Source: Oerskovia paurometabola (GTDB lineage: Bacteria; Actinomycetota; Actinomycetes; Actinomycetales; Cellulomonadaceae). From it: 64,000 bases of DNA. This document shows, piece after piece, positions 25,497 through 34,850 of the stretch. The stretch covers positions 1,736,001-1,800,000 of the forward strand of contig NZ_JAFBBV010000001.1 in the NCBI RefSeq assembly GCF_016907365.1. The letters are read 5' to 3'. Made by a program: the position numbers and the translations under genes. The number at the start of each line of letters is the position of its first letter. Position 1 is the first letter of the stretch. A model generated the notes under the pieces. The model did not search any database. It had not been told where the DNA came from and saw only the letters and a program-made list of their open reading frames with translations.

Positions 25497-25548
25497 AGCA
25501 CGACGCAGGGCCCCGACCGCACGTGCGGTCGGGGCCCTGCGTCGTGCT
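25497..25548. terminator. Perfect 52-nt palindrome between convergent genes
   Basis: Both halves are exactly complementary over 26 bp with no spacer (centre GCAC|GTGC). It lies midway between the stop codons of the Vms1-like gene and valS and should act as a bidirectional terminator. Confidence 0.8.
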
Positions 25549-25559
25549 GCGGGGGAGCG

Positions 25560-28295
25560 TCAGCCGCGGTTGCGGACCTCGGGCTCACCGAGCTCGGAGT
25601 GCACGACGACGATGCCGCCCTGGACGGCCGGGTCGCCCTGGCCCTCGGCTGCCTCGACGACGTCGAACGATCCGGTCACGCGTCCGGCGCCGCGGATGTC
25701 CGCCTCGGCCGCCCGGACCGACGCGACGAACTCGGCCGGGACGGCCAGCGTCACGGCGAGGATCGGGGTGCGCATCGAGACCTTGGCCTCCGACTTGACC
25801 TTGCGCAGCGCGGCCAGGGCGTGCCCGGCGCCCACGAGGACGACGGGGACGCCGCCCCTGGTCGCGGGAAGGAGCTCGGCCGTCGTGGGCCACGGTGCGC
25901 GGTGCACGGAGCCCTTGCGCCACCACGACCACACCTCTTCGGTCGCGAACGGCAGGTACGGCGCGAACAGGCGCAGCAGGGTGTCGAGAGCCAGGGCGAG
26001 CGCGACGCGCGCCGACTGCGTCTCGGGCGTGACGTCGTCGGGCCCGGCTCCTGCGCCGTAGGCGCGGTCCTTGACGAGCTCGAGGTAGTCGTCGCAGAAC
26101 GTCCAGAAGAACGTCTCCGAGAGCTCCAGGGCGCGCGTGTGGTCGTACTCCTCGAGAGCGTCGGTCGCGCGGGCCACCACCTCGACGAGGCTTGCGATCA
26201 TCGAGCGGTCGATCGGCTCGGTCACGAGGGCCGGGTCGAGCGTGATCTCGTCGCCGCCGAACGACAGCGCGAACTTGGACGCGTTGAGGACCTTGATCGC
26301 GAGGCGGCGACCGATCTTCATCTGACCGACCTCGAACGCCGCGTCGGTACCGAGGCGGGCAGAGGCAGCCCAGTAGCGGACCGCGTCCGAGCCGTGCTCC
26401 TCGAGCAGGCCCATGGGCGTCACGACGTTGCCCTTCGACTTGGACATCTTCTTGCGGTCGGGGTCCAGGATCCAGCCCGAGATCGCGGCGTTGGTCCAGG
26501 GCAGCGAACCGTGCTCGAGGTGCGAGCGGACCACCGTGGAGAAGAGCCACGTGCGGATGATGTCCTGGCCCTGGGGGCGCAGGTCCATGGGGAAGACGCG
26601 CTCGAACAGGTCCGGGTCGGACTCCCAGCCGCCCGCGATCTGCGGCGTCAGGGACGAGGTCGCCCAGGTGTCCATGACGTCGGGCTCGCCCACGAAGCCG
26701 CCCGGGACGCCGCGCTGGTCGGCCGTGTAGCCCGCCGGGACGTCGGAGGACGGGTCGATCGGCAGGAGCGACTCGTCGGGGACGATCGGGTGCTCGTAGT
26801 CGGTCTCGCCCGACTCCAGGACGGGGTACCACAGCGGGATGGCGACACCGAAGAAGCGCTGACGCGAGACGAGCCAGTCACCGTTGAGGCCGCCGACCCA
26901 GTTCTCGTAGCGCACCTGCATGAACTCGGGGTGGAAGTCGAGCTCCTTGCCGCGCGCGAGCAGCTCCTCACGCAGCGGCACGTCGCGGCCGCCGTTGCGG
27001 ATGTACCACTGGCGCGAGGTGACGATCTCGAGGGGCTTGTCGCCCTTCTCGAAGAAGTTCGCCTTGCGCTGGGTCGCGACGGGCTCGCCGTCCAGGTCGC
27101 CGGCCTCGCGCAGCGCGTCGACGACGGCCGTGCGCGCCGAGAACGTCGTCTTGCCCGCGATCTCCTCGAACAGCGCGACCGCGCGCTCGGACGTGAGCCA
27201 CGCCGGCGTCTCGCGCGTGATGCGCCCGTCGCGGTTGATGATCGAGCGGGTCGGGAGCTGCAGCTCGCGCCACCACTGGACGTCGGTCAGGTCGCCGAAC
27301 GTGCAGCACATCGCGATCCCCGCGCCCTTGTCCATCTGCGCGGCGGGGTGCGCCAGGACGGGCACCTCGACGTCGAACAGGGGAGAGGTGACCGTGGTGC
27401 CGAACAGGCCCTGGTAGCGCTCGTCGTCGGGGTGCGCGATGAGGGCCACGCAGGCCGCGAGCAGCTCGGGGCGCGTGGTCTCGATGTAGACCTTCTCGCC
27501 GCCGGGCGCGTGGAAGGCGACCTTGTGGAAGTGGCCGGGGTAGTCGCGCGCCTCGAGCTCGGCCTGGGCGACGGCCGTCTGGAAGGTCACGTCCCACAGG
27601 CCCGGGGCCTCGGACTGGTACGCCTCGCCGCGCGAGAGGTTTCGCAGGAACGCCTTCTGCGCGACGATGCGGGCCGGGACGCCGATCGTCTGGTAGTGGT
27701 GCGACCAGTCGACCGACAGGCCCAGGCGGCGCCACAGCTCCTCGAACTGGACCTCGTCCTCTGCCGTCAGGCGCTCGCACAGCTCGACGAAGTTGCGGCG
27801 CGAGACGGGCTGCTGGTCGGCGGCCTTGACACTCTTGCCCTCGGCTCCTTGGAGCGGCGGCTCGTAGCCCTCGACGTAGGGCAGCGACGGGTCGCAGCGC
27901 ACGCCGTAGTAGTTCTGCACGCGGCGCTCGGTCGGCAGGCCGTTGTCGTCCCAGCCCATGGGGTAGAAGACCTCGCGCCCGCGCATGCGCCAGAAGCGCG
28001 CGACGACGTCGGTGTGCGTGTAGGAGAACACGTGACCCACGTGCAGCGAGCCGGAGACGGTGGGCGGCGGGGTGTCGATCGAGTAGACCTGCTCGCGCGT
28101 CTTCGTCCGGTCGAACGAGTAGGTGCCCTGCTCGGTCCAGGCGGCGTCGAACTTGGTCTCGAGGCCGTCGAGGCTCACCTTGTCCGGTACCTCGCCGACC
28201 ACGGCGCGGACTACCTGGGTGCCCTCGGCGGGGGCGGGTGCGGCGGTGGTCTGGGTGGCGGGTGCGGGCGTGGTGCCCTCGGCGGGTGAGCTCAT
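25560..28295 (-). CDS. valS: Valine-tRNA ligase, type 2 (archaeal-like)
   Basis: Charges tRNA-Val. It is a class I synthetase with HIGH motif HVGH (His85, in SGSLHVGHVFSYTHTD) and KMSKS at about Lys616 (RKKMSKSKGN). The start of the catalytic domain (IDTPPPTVSGSLHVGHV, FYPMGWDDNGLPTERRVQ) is that of the type 2 ValRS found in archaea and some bacteria, rather than the usual PPPNVTGxLHxGHA type. A Pro/Ala/Thr-rich tail of about 30 residues precedes it. I prefer the ATG at 28295, about 10 nt after GGAG; the ATG at 28304 touches the Shine-Dalgarno. It ends next to the 52-nt palindrome. Confidence 0.93.
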   Translation of the reverse strand: MSSPAEGTTPAPATQTTAAPAPAEGTQVVRAVVGEVPDKVSLDGLETKFDAAWTEQGTYSFDRTKTREQVYSIDTPPPTVSGSLHVGHVFSYTHTDVVARFWRMRGREVFYPMGWDDNGLPTERRVQNYYGVRCDPSLPYVEGYEPPLQGAEGKSVKAADQQPVSRRNFVELCERLTAEDEVQFEELWRRLGLSVDWSHHYQTIGVPARIVAQKAFLRNLSRGEAYQSEAPGLWDVTFQTAVAQAELEARDYPGHFHKVAFHAPGGEKVYIETTRPELLAACVALIAHPDDERYQGLFGTTVTSPLFDVEVPVLAHPAAQMDKGAGIAMCCTFGDLTDVQWWRELQLPTRSIINRDGRITRETPAWLTSERAVALFEEIAGKTTFSARTAVVDALREAGDLDGEPVATQRKANFFEKGDKPLEIVTSRQWYIRNGGRDVPLREELLARGKELDFHPEFMQVRYENWVGGLNGDWLVSRQRFFGVAIPLWYPVLESGETDYEHPIVPDESLLPIDPSSDVPAGYTADQRGVPGGFVGEPDVMDTWATSSLTPQIAGGWESDPDLFERVFPMDLRPQGQDIIRTWLFSTVVRSHLEHGSLPWTNAAISGWILDPDRKKMSKSKGNVVTPMGLLEEHGSDAVRYWAASARLGTDAAFEVGQMKIGRRLAIKVLNASKFALSFGGDEITLDPALVTEPIDRSMIASLVEVVARATDALEEYDHTRALELSETFFWTFCDDYLELVKDRAYGAGAGPDDVTPETQSARVALALALDTLLRLFAPYLPFATEEVWSWWRKGSVHRAPWPTTAELLPATRGGVPVVLVGAGHALAALRKVKSEAKVSMRTPILAVTLAVPAEFVASVRAAEADIRGAGRVTGSFDVVEAAEGQGDPAVQGGIVVVHSELGEPEVRNRG

Positions 28296-28403
28296 GGACG
28301 ACATTCTCCCAGAATCTCGGGGGCTCCTGTGAAACGGCCGGTCCCCGGACGGGACCCGGGCGCCCGAGTTTTCCCGAATGAAACAAAGGTCAAAGGTCCC
28401 TGG

Positions 28404-28429
28404 TTGACATGGTCATCGGCTCGTAACCT
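28404..28429 (+). promoter_or_regulatory. Candidate promoter of the DUF4914 gene
   Basis: TTGACA at 28404-28409 is a consensus -35; TAACCT at 28424-28429 may be the -10 but with only 14 nt between. The area is visibly less GC-rich than its surroundings. Confidence 0.4.
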
Positions 28430-28508
28430 TCAAGCAAAGGCAGGGGCGTACGTGGACGCGCCCCATCGTCTCGACGCCTTTCGTTCGAGGTCCGACCCAG
28501 GAGTTGCA

Positions 28509-30437
28509 ATGACATTGATCGACAGCGTGGCCGTGCACGGAACCGGAAGCATCCCCGCCGGCACGGTCCTTCCCCCCGCTGTCCAGGCCGCCCTGGATGC
28601 GTGCGCGAACGTCATCGTCCCCGGCTCCCGCGAGGAGCTCTACCGGCTCGCGCTCGGCCCCGAGGGCGGTCCGCGGTTCACCGTCGAGTACGACGTGCGC
28701 GGCACGCCGGTGCCCGAGGCCGAGGTGGTGCGGTGCAAGAACGGCATCGCCGTGAACTACCCCGAGGACTACATGCGTCGGCGCGACCCCGACTGCATGC
28801 GCATCGCCGACGACCTGCCGACCGACAAGCCGCGCTACCGGGACGTGTTCGGCGCCGAGTTCGACGCGGTCAAGGCCGAGACGCTCGACTGGCTCGCGGG
28901 GCAGGACCTCGTCGTCGTGCCCTTCAAGGCAGGCGGCCTCACGCACGGCTACCCCTCGCTCGCGATCTGCCCCGTCAACTCCGCGTTCTTCGCGCTCACC
29001 CTCGTGGACCTGCAGGGCTGGGTCACGTTCGACGAGATCGGCCCCTTCGAGCCGCGCTCGATCCTCTACGTCGCGCCGCCCTTCCGCCACACGCACTTCG
29101 ACGGCCGCCAGGTCGTGGTCCACGACCGCTCCGAGACGCTGCACGAGGTCTTCGCGTACAACCTCTACCCGGGCCCGAGCGCCAAGAAGGGCGTCTTCTC
29201 CGTCCTGCTCGACGTCGGCGAGCAGGAGGGCTGGGTCACCGCGCACGCGTCCTCGGTCCGCGTCACGACGCCCTACGAGAACGAGACCGTGATCATGCAC
29301 GAGGGAGCCTCGGGCGGCGGCAAGTCCGAGATGTGCCAGGAGATCCGACGTCAGGAGGACGGGCGCATCCTGCTCGGCACCAACGTCGTGACCGACGAGC
29401 CCTACGTCATCAACCTCGGCGAGACCAGCGCCCTGGACCCCGTGACCGACGACATGACGCTGTGCCACGTCGACCTGCAGACCGGCGACGGGCGCCTCGT
29501 GGTCGCCGACGCCGAGGACGGGTGGTTCGTGCGCGTCGACAACCTCACGGGCTACGGCCAGGACACGCACCTCGAGCGCGCCTGCATCCACCCCGACCAG
29601 CCCCTCGTCTTCTTCAACATCGACGGCGTCCCCGACGCGACCGTGCTGCCGTGGGAGCACACGCTCGACTCGACGGGCAAGCGCTGCCCCAACCCGCGCG
29701 TGGTCGTGCCCCGTCACCTCCTGACCGACGTCACGGGCGCCGAGGAGGTCGACGTGCGCACCTTCGGCGCCCGGATGCCGGCCTGCACCCGCGACAACCC
29801 CACCTACGGGATCATGGGCATGATGCACATCGTGCCGCCGTCGCTCGCGTGGATCTGGCGGCTCATCGCCCCGCGCGGGGACAAGAACCCCTCGATCGGC
29901 GAGTCCAAGACCGCGACCGACAAGCTCGCCCACGGCGGCATGGTGGCCGAGGGAGTCGGGTCGTACTGGCCCTTCTCGACCGGCACCAAGGTCGCGGCGG
30001 CGAACCTCCTGCTGCGCCAGCTCGTCGACAACGACCGCACACGCTACGTGCTCACGCCCAACCAGCACATCGGCGCATACAAGGTCGACTTCGCGGCCGA
30101 GTGGCTCACCCGCGAGTACCTCGCGCGGCGCGGCGGCGGCAAGCTGCGGGCAGAGGAGCTGACCCCCTCGCGCTGCCCCCTGTTCGGCTACACGCTCCAG
30201 GAGATGAAGATCGACGGGCAGCTCGTCCGGCCGACCTTCCTCAAGCCCGAGATGCAGTCGCAGGTGGGCGTCGAGGCCTACGACACGGGCGCGAAGATCA
30301 TCACGGACTTCTTCAAGAGCGAGCTCGAGCAGTTCCTCACCGACGACCTGGACCCGTTGGGGCGACAGATCATCGAGGTCTGCCTGCGCGACGGCTCGGT
30401 CGAGGAGTACGCGGCGCTGACCCCGCTGTACACGTAG
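28509..30437 (+). CDS. DUF4914 protein with PEPCK/HPr-kinase-like P-loop
   Basis: 642 aa, ATG 5 nt after AGGAG. The middle holds a Walker A-like loop GASGGGKS (about residues 266-273, within [13 protein letters not shown]), of the short-helix kind seen in PEP carboxykinases and HPr kinases. Other well-conserved-looking stretches are [33 protein letters not shown] and [20 protein letters not shown] recognise it as a DUF4914 (PF16260)-like protein, a family in the PEPCK-like clan without an assigned reaction. It is probably a cytosolic nucleotide-dependent kinase or carboxykinase-like enzyme; substrate unknown. It sits alone with its own promoter region and terminator. Confidence 0.75.
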   Translation: MTLIDSVAVHGTGSIPAGTVLPPAVQAALDACANVIVPGSREELYRLALGPEGGPRFTVEYDVRGTPVPEAEVVRCKNGIAVNYPEDYMRRRDPDCMRIADDLPTDKPRYRDVFGAEFDAVKAETLDWLAGQDLVVVPFKAGGLTHGYPSLAICPVNSAFFALTLVDLQGWVTFDEIGPFEPRSILYVAPPFRHTHFDGRQVVVHDRSETLHEVFAYNLYPGPSAKKGVFSVLLDVGEQEGWVTAHASSVRVTTPYENETVIMHEGASGGGKSEMCQEIRRQEDGRILLGTNVVTDEPYVINLGETSALDPVTDDMTLCHVDLQTGDGRLVVADAEDGWFVRVDNLTGYGQDTHLERACIHPDQPLVFFNIDGVPDATVLPWEHTLDSTGKRCPNPRVVVPRHLLTDVTGAEEVDVRTFGARMPACTRDNPTYGIMGMMHIVPPSLAWIWRLIAPRGDKNPSIGESKTATDKLAHGGMVAEGVGSYWPFSTGTKVAAANLLLRQLVDNDRTRYVLTPNQHIGAYKVDFAAEWLTREYLARRGGGKLRAEELTPSRCPLFGYTLQEMKIDGQLVRPTFLKPEMQSQVGVEAYDTGAKIITDFFKSELEQFLTDDLDPLGRQIIEVCLRDGSVEEYAALTPLYT

Positions 30438-30459
30438 CCGACACCTGCTGAGGCAGGCC

Positions 30460-30488
30460 GGCCGCCCGGCATGCACCACCGGGCGGCC
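30460..30488 (+). terminator. Terminator of the DUF4914 gene
   Basis: GGCCGCCCGG (30460-30469) pairs with CCGGGCGGCC (30479-30488) around a 9-nt loop, 22 nt after the stop. Confidence 0.75.
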
Positions 30489-30550
30489 GTCCTGCGGCAA
30501 GTATCAGATACCGGCGCTCGGGCGCGGGGCGCCCGTACTAAGGTCGATCC

Positions 30551-31549
30551 ATGGACTTGACGATCGGCTACGCCGCCATGCTCGAGCAGTTCCACCCGAC
30601 CGAGGTCATCGCCCTCTCCGAGTACGCCGAGAGCAAGGGCTTCTCGGGCGTCATGGCCGCGGACCACTTCCAGCCCTGGGTCCCCGCGCAGGGGCACTCG
30701 GCGTTCGTGTGGAACGTCCTGTCGGCCCTCGGCGAGCGCACGCGCGGCGACCTGGGACCGGGCGTCACGGCACCCACGTTCCGCTGGCACCCCGCGATGG
30801 TCGCGCAGGCCTCGGCGACGCTCGCCGCGATGTACCCGGGACGCCACTGGCTGGGCCTGGGCTCGGGCGAAGCCCTCAACGAGCACGTCACGGCCCAGTA
30901 CTGGCCCGAGGCCCCCGAGCGCATCAACCGCATGTTCGAGGCCATCGACATCATCAAGAAGCTCTTCGCCGCGTCGCTCGCGGGCAAGGACACCAAGCAC
31001 TCGGGGCAGTTCTACAAGCACGAGTCCACGCGCCTGTGGACCATGCCCGAGGTCGCCCCCGAGATCCTCGTCGCCACGGCAGGCCCGGTCACCGCGAAGC
31101 GTGCGGGCAAGCACGCCGACGGACTCATCACCGTAGGCGCGCCGCTCGAGAAGATCTCGATGCTGTTCGGCAAGTTCGACGACGGCGTCCGCGAGTCCGG
31201 CCGCGACCCGCAGACCATGCCCAAGGTCCTCCAGCTCCACATGTCGTGGGCCGAGACCGACGAGGAGGCCCTCACGAACGCCATGACGGAGTGGCCCAAC
31301 GGCGGCATGAAGTTCCCCAAGGCCGACATCCGCTCGCCCTTCGACTTCGAGCAGATGGCCAAGCTCGTGCGCCCCGAGGACTTCGAGGGCCGCCTGGTCA
31401 TCTCGTCCGACCCCGACGTGCACCGCGCCTACATCCAGAAGTTCGTCGACCTCGGCTTCGACCGCATCTACCTGCACAACGTGGGCCGCAACCAGCGCGA
31501 GTGGATCGACACGTTCTCGCGCGACGTCCTGCCGAAGCTCGTCCGGTGA
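30551..31549 (+). CDS. F420-dependent LLM oxidoreductase (FGD-like family)
   Basis: 332 aa. [40 protein letters not shown] and [17 protein letters not shown] are the patterns of the F420-dependent glucose-6-phosphate dehydrogenase-like group of luciferase-like proteins. It would transfer hydride between a sugar phosphate or alcohol and F420; whether the substrate is glucose 6-phosphate cannot be decided here. The ATG lies 6 nt after TAAGGT (30539-30544), consistent with a leaderless mRNA. Its stop overlaps the cofE start (GTGA), so an F420-using enzyme is co-translated with an F420 tail-making enzyme. Confidence 0.9.
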   Translation: MDLTIGYAAMLEQFHPTEVIALSEYAESKGFSGVMAADHFQPWVPAQGHSAFVWNVLSALGERTRGDLGPGVTAPTFRWHPAMVAQASATLAAMYPGRHWLGLGSGEALNEHVTAQYWPEAPERINRMFEAIDIIKKLFAASLAGKDTKHSGQFYKHESTRLWTMPEVAPEILVATAGPVTAKRAGKHADGLITVGAPLEKISMLFGKFDDGVRESGRDPQTMPKVLQLHMSWAETDEEALTNAMTEWPNGGMKFPKADIRSPFDFEQMAKLVRPEDFEGRLVISSDPDVHRAYIQKFVDLGFDRIYLHNVGRNQREWIDTFSRDVLPKLVR

Positions 31550-32499
31550 CGTCCTCTCCCGTCCCCCCGCCCGACGGCGCCGCTCACCCCGTTCCGGCCG
31601 CGTCGCCCGGGGCGCGGGGTGCCGAGGGTGACGAGCCCCGCTTCACGGTCGTGGCGCCGTCGGGCATCGGGGAGATCTCGCCCGGGGACGACCTCGCGCG
31701 CATCGTGGGGGACAGCCTCGACCGCGAGGGCGGGCTGCGCGACGGGGACGTCGTGGTCGTGACGAGCAAGGTCGTCTCCAAGGCCGAGGGGCGCGTCGTC
31801 GCGGCCGCCGACCGCGAGCAGGCCATCACCGACGAGACCGTGCGCGTCGTCGCGACACGCCCCCACCCCGGGGGCGTGCTGCGCATCGTCGAGAACCGGC
31901 TCGGGCTCGTCATGGCCGCCGCCGGCGTCGACGCGTCCAACACGCCCGAGGGCACGGTGCTGCTGCTGCCCGTCGACCCCGACGCCTCGGCCCGCGCGCT
32001 GCGGGCGGCGCTCACGGAACGTTTCGGAGTGCGTGTCGGGGTCGTCGTGTCCGACACGGCCGGACGCGCGTGGCGCGAAGGCCTCACTGACCTCGCGATC
32101 GGCGTCGCCGGGGTGGTCGCGCTCGACGACCTGCGCGGCGGCGTCGACTCCCACGGACGCGAGCTGTCCGTGACCGTGACGGCCGTCGCGGACCAGATCG
32201 CCGCGGCGTCCGAGCTCGTGCGCGGCAAGGCCGCCGGGCGACCGGTCGCCCTGGTGCGCGGGCTCGGTCGGTTCGTGACCGACGAGGACGGGCCAGGGGC
32301 ACGCGTGCTCGTGCGGGCCTCGGAGACCGACATGTTTCGGGAAGGATCCGCAGAGGCGTACGCGCGGGGCGTGGCGGCTGAGCGGGCCGGCCGCGAGGCG
32401 ATCGAGCGGGTCGCCCGCGAGGCGGGGTACGCCCACGGGTACCGCGACAGGTTCGCCGAGGGGTTCCGCGAGGGGACGGGCACCCCTGCGCAGGGCTGA
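31546..32499 (+). CDS. cofE: Coenzyme F420-0:L-glutamate ligase (single-domain CofE)
   Basis: Adds glutamates to F420-0 in a GTP-dependent reaction. The 317-aa product has the CofE hallmarks: [33 protein letters not shown], and the [22 protein letters not shown] segment. In M. tuberculosis this domain is fused in FbiB to a nitroreductase-like domain that reduces dehydro-F420-0; here that domain is missing and the chain stops after the ligase plus a short helical tail. The GTG start overlaps the upstream LLM stop codon. The N-terminal 30 residues are Pro/Ala-rich and may be dispensable. Confidence 0.92.
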   Translation: MTSSPVPPPDGAAHPVPAASPGARGAEGDEPRFTVVAPSGIGEISPGDDLARIVGDSLDREGGLRDGDVVVVTSKVVSKAEGRVVAAADREQAITDETVRVVATRPHPGGVLRIVENRLGLVMAAAGVDASNTPEGTVLLLPVDPDASARALRAALTERFGVRVGVVVSDTAGRAWREGLTDLAIGVAGVVALDDLRGGVDSHGRELSVTVTAVADQIAAASELVRGKAAGRPVALVRGLGRFVTDEDGPGARVLVRASETDMFREGSAEAYARGVAAERAGREAIERVAREAGYAHGYRDRFAEGFREGTGTPAQG

Positions 32500-32503
32500 C
32501 GTC

Positions 32504-32534
32504 GGGTGCCGAGAACGGGGTTGAGGTCGTTCTG
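32504..32534 (+). repeat. 31-nt dispersed repeat, copy 1 (single arm)
   Basis: The 31 nt starting GGGTGCCGAG and ending GTCGTTCTG are the same, with one difference (A for G), as 37939-37969. Here no complementary right arm follows, while in the second copy it forms a long hairpin. It lies 5 nt after the cofE stop codon. Confidence 0.85.
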
Positions 32535-32648
32535 GGGCGGTTGACGACCGGAAGGTCGTGTTCGAGCGCGGGAAGGGTGGGCCCGTGCCGGGTTCCACCG
32601 ACGGCAATTCGCTGGGCGCCGAGAGGCGGCCGTCGCTATCGTTCCGGC

Positions 32649-33038
32649 ATGCTCCCCGCCGACTGGATCCCGCACCGCCGACCCGACGACCGTGAGCACG
32701 TCGGCTGGATCCGGCCCGAGGGTGACGCCTGGGTCGCCGTCTCGCTCCTGGGTCACGACCTCACCGACCCGGTCGACTGGCTCGACGCCGAGGAGGCGCT
32801 CGACAGCACGGGACTGTCCTGGCTCGCGGACGTGTGGATGCTCGAGGACGAGGCGCGCGAACCACTGCGTGTCCGCCTCGTCGAGGTCACCCCGGAGCGC
32901 GTGGTCGTCCAGACCGACGACTTCGGGGCGATCGACGCGCACGTCGTGCGGTACGAGCTGCCGTGGCCGGCGCCCGCACGTCTGCGACCGCGACGCGCCG
33001 AGGACCCCGACGGTCGAGTGGTCTTCGGTCCCGCCTGA
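32649..33038 (+). CDS. Hypothetical protein, 129 aa
   Basis: Soluble acidic protein beginning MLPADWIPHRRPDDREHVGWI, with no membrane span or known motif. The ATG lies 6 nt after TATCGT (32637-32642), the leaderless arrangement seen for many genes of this window, and codon use is normal, so I consider it real. The upstream in-frame start at 32541 is unlikely. Function unknown. Confidence 0.7.
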   Translation: MLPADWIPHRRPDDREHVGWIRPEGDAWVAVSLLGHDLTDPVDWLDAEEALDSTGLSWLADVWMLEDEAREPLRVRLVEVTPERVVVQTDDFGAIDAHVVRYELPWPAPARLRPRRAEDPDGRVVFGPA

Positions 33039-33079
33039 CGGGCGCGTCGGGCGACCGGGCGCAGGCCGTCGCACAGGCG

Positions 33080-33445
33080 TCAGTCCGTGGTCGTGACGCC
33101 TTCGTAGAGGCCGAGCTGGTTGCCGTCGAGGTCCTCGAAGACGGCCCACCAGCTCGTCGGGCTGATCTGCGTCCTGGCCATGAGCACCTTGCCGCCGAGA
33201 GCGCCGACCTGGGCGAGCGTGTCGTCGATCGAGTCGACCTCGACGTAGCTGCGCGGGGTGGTGAACCCCTCCTCGCGCGGCGCGAGCCCGCCACCGCTGA
33301 TCTGGTTGGGGGCCCGCCACATGGGGTACCCCTCGAATCCGGGGACCTCGGCGATGTCCCAGCCGAACAGTCCGCTGTAGAACGTGCGGGCCGCGTCGGT
33401 GTCGCCGACAGGGATGTCGATGTGCGTGATGTCGCCGTGAGCCAT
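33080..33445 (-). CDS. VOC (glyoxalase/bleomycin-resistance fold) family protein
   Basis: 121 aa, two beta-alpha-beta-beta-beta modules: THIDIPVGDTDAARTFYSGLFGW at the start and WAVFEDLDGNQLGLYEG at the end, where the His and Glu metal ligands of the fold lie. The strong ribosome-binding site GGAGGAG, 5 nt before the ATG at 33445, decides the start. The substrate is unknown; such small VOC proteins range from lyases to antibiotic binders. Confidence 0.88.
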   Translation of the reverse strand: MAHGDITHIDIPVGDTDAARTFYSGLFGWDIAEVPGFEGYPMWRAPNQISGGGLAPREEGFTTPRSYVEVDSIDDTLAQVGALGGKVLMARTQISPTSWWAVFEDLDGNQLGLYEGVTTTD

Positions 33446-33586
33446 GAGAACTCCTCCGGAGGGAGAGCGGGCGCACGGACGCACGCCCGACGTCTCCACG
33501 CTACGTCCGTCGAGCACGGCAGGCACCTGCCGGACCGGGGGAGCGACGCCGTCGGGCAGGGGCGGAGGTCTCAGCGACCGGAAGGC

Positions 33587-34192
33587 TCAGCCCTTGGCGG
33601 CCCGCTCCGCCTTCGCCGCAGCCTTGGCCGCCTTCTTCGTCTCGCGTACCTGGTCGAGCGAGTGCTGGTCGACGACGTCGGCGATCGAGCGTCGCGCGCC
33701 GTCCTCGCCGTACACGCCTGCCGCCTCGCGCCACCCCGCGGGCTGGACGCCGTACTGCTTGCCGAGGAGCGCGAGGAAGATCTTCGCCTTCTGCTCGCCG
33801 AATCCCGGCAGCGCTTTGAGCCGCTTGAGGACGAGGGGGCCGTCGGGGGCGCCGCCGTCGGGAGCCGGGTCGGTCCAGATCCGCGTGACGTCGCCGTCGT
33901 ACTGCTCGTCGACGACCTGCGCCACGGCCTGCACACGGCCCGCCATGGAACCCGGGTAGCGGTGGATCGCCGGGGGAGTGGCCGCCATCGCAGCGAACCC
34001 CTCGGGCTCGGCCGTCGCGATGCGGTGCACGTCGAACCCGCCCATGCGCTGGGAGATCTTGAGCGGCCCGGCGAACGCCGACTCCATGGTGACCTGCTGG
34101 TCCAGGAGCATGCCGATGAGCAGCGCGAACGGGTCGGTGGACAGCAGCTGGTCGGCATCCGGGTCGCCGGTGAACCACAGGTCGTGTGCCAT
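33587..34192 (-). CDS. HhH-GPD-type base excision DNA repair protein
   Basis: 201 aa. The core is the helix-hairpin-helix region LKALPGFGEQKAKIFLALLGK followed by an Asp-containing segment, as in the endonuclease III/AlkA superfamily. The N-terminal part LLIGMLLDQQVTMESAFAGP is also typical. The four cysteines of the iron-sulfur cluster of EndoIII are absent. The C-terminus is a Lys/Ala-rich tail that may bind DNA. This protein type is common in actinobacteria; the lesion it removes is not established. Confidence 0.85.
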   Translation of the reverse strand: MAHDLWFTGDPDADQLLSTDPFALLIGMLLDQQVTMESAFAGPLKISQRMGGFDVHRIATAEPEGFAAMAATPPAIHRYPGSMAGRVQAVAQVVDEQYDGDVTRIWTDPAPDGGAPDGPLVLKRLKALPGFGEQKAKIFLALLGKQYGVQPAGWREAAGVYGEDGARRSIADVVDQHSLDQVRETKKAAKAAAKAERAAKG

Positions 34193-34265
34193 GTCCCCAT
34201 CATGGCAGCCGTGCGGAGCGGGTGCCGGGGAGGGCTGGGGTGCCCGGGGCGACCCGGGAGAGCCC

Positions 34266-34688
34266 TCAGCGCGGCGGCCCCACCCGCCCGTCGAGGAACT
34301 CGTCGACCCGCAGCCCCCGCAGCGCGACCCGGATCACGGCGGGCACGAGCCGCAGCCCGTCGTCCCCGTGCAACCGTCGTAGGTCGTCGACGACGTAGCC
34401 GCGCCCACCTCGCGTGAGCCCGAACAGCCCGACGGCCTCGACGTTCTTGAGCCAGTCGACGTCGGCCCCGTACGTCAGGGCGACGATCACGCGGACCTCG
34501 CGCGGGGCGTCGGTCGAGGGCGGTTCGCGGAACGCCATGACGGGCGTCGCGAAGGGGCGCCCGCTGCGCCGTCCGTGGTGGTGGACGGTCGCGAACGGTG
34601 GCACGCGCGACGAGACGCGCAGCACGAACGGGTTGAGGAACCGCCGGTTGCTCCGGGCGATCACGTGCGGGATGGGCATGTCAGCCAT
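34266..34688 (-). CDS. Deazaflavin (F420)-dependent nitroreductase-family protein (DDN-like)
   Basis: 140 aa, split-barrel protein of the Ddn/Rv3547-like family: NRRFLNPFVLRVSSRVPPFATVHHHGRRSGRPF corresponds to the family's F420-phosphate-binding RSG region (GRRSGRPFATPV). It would use reduced F420 to reduce quinones or other substrates. The start is uncertain: ATG at 34688 (MADMPIPH) or 34679; neither has a clear ribosome-binding site. It lies between cofE and the putative F420-0 importer. Confidence 0.8.
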   Translation of the reverse strand: MADMPIPHVIARSNRRFLNPFVLRVSSRVPPFATVHHHGRRSGRPFATPVMAFREPPSTDAPREVRVIVALTYGADVDWLKNVEAVGLFGLTRGGRGYVVDDLRRLHGDDGLRLVPAVIRVALRGLRVDEFLDGRVGPPR

Positions 34689-34850
34689 GGTGCGCGCGCC
34701 TGCGCGTCGCGGCCACCGCATGCGTCGGCGGGCGCGTTGCCGTGCCGACCATGCGGCTGTCGTCCCACGAGCATGCGGTTGTCGTCGGCCTGGACCCGTA
34801 TCACGACGCCAACCGCATGCTCGGCGCCGAGGAGTCGTCCGGCGTCCAGG

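Noticed and set aside
33444..33959. 171-codon plus-strand frame opposite the HhH-GPD gene
   Set aside because: Ser/Ala/Arg-rich shadow of a gene whose opposite strand has the conserved helix-hairpin-helix motif.
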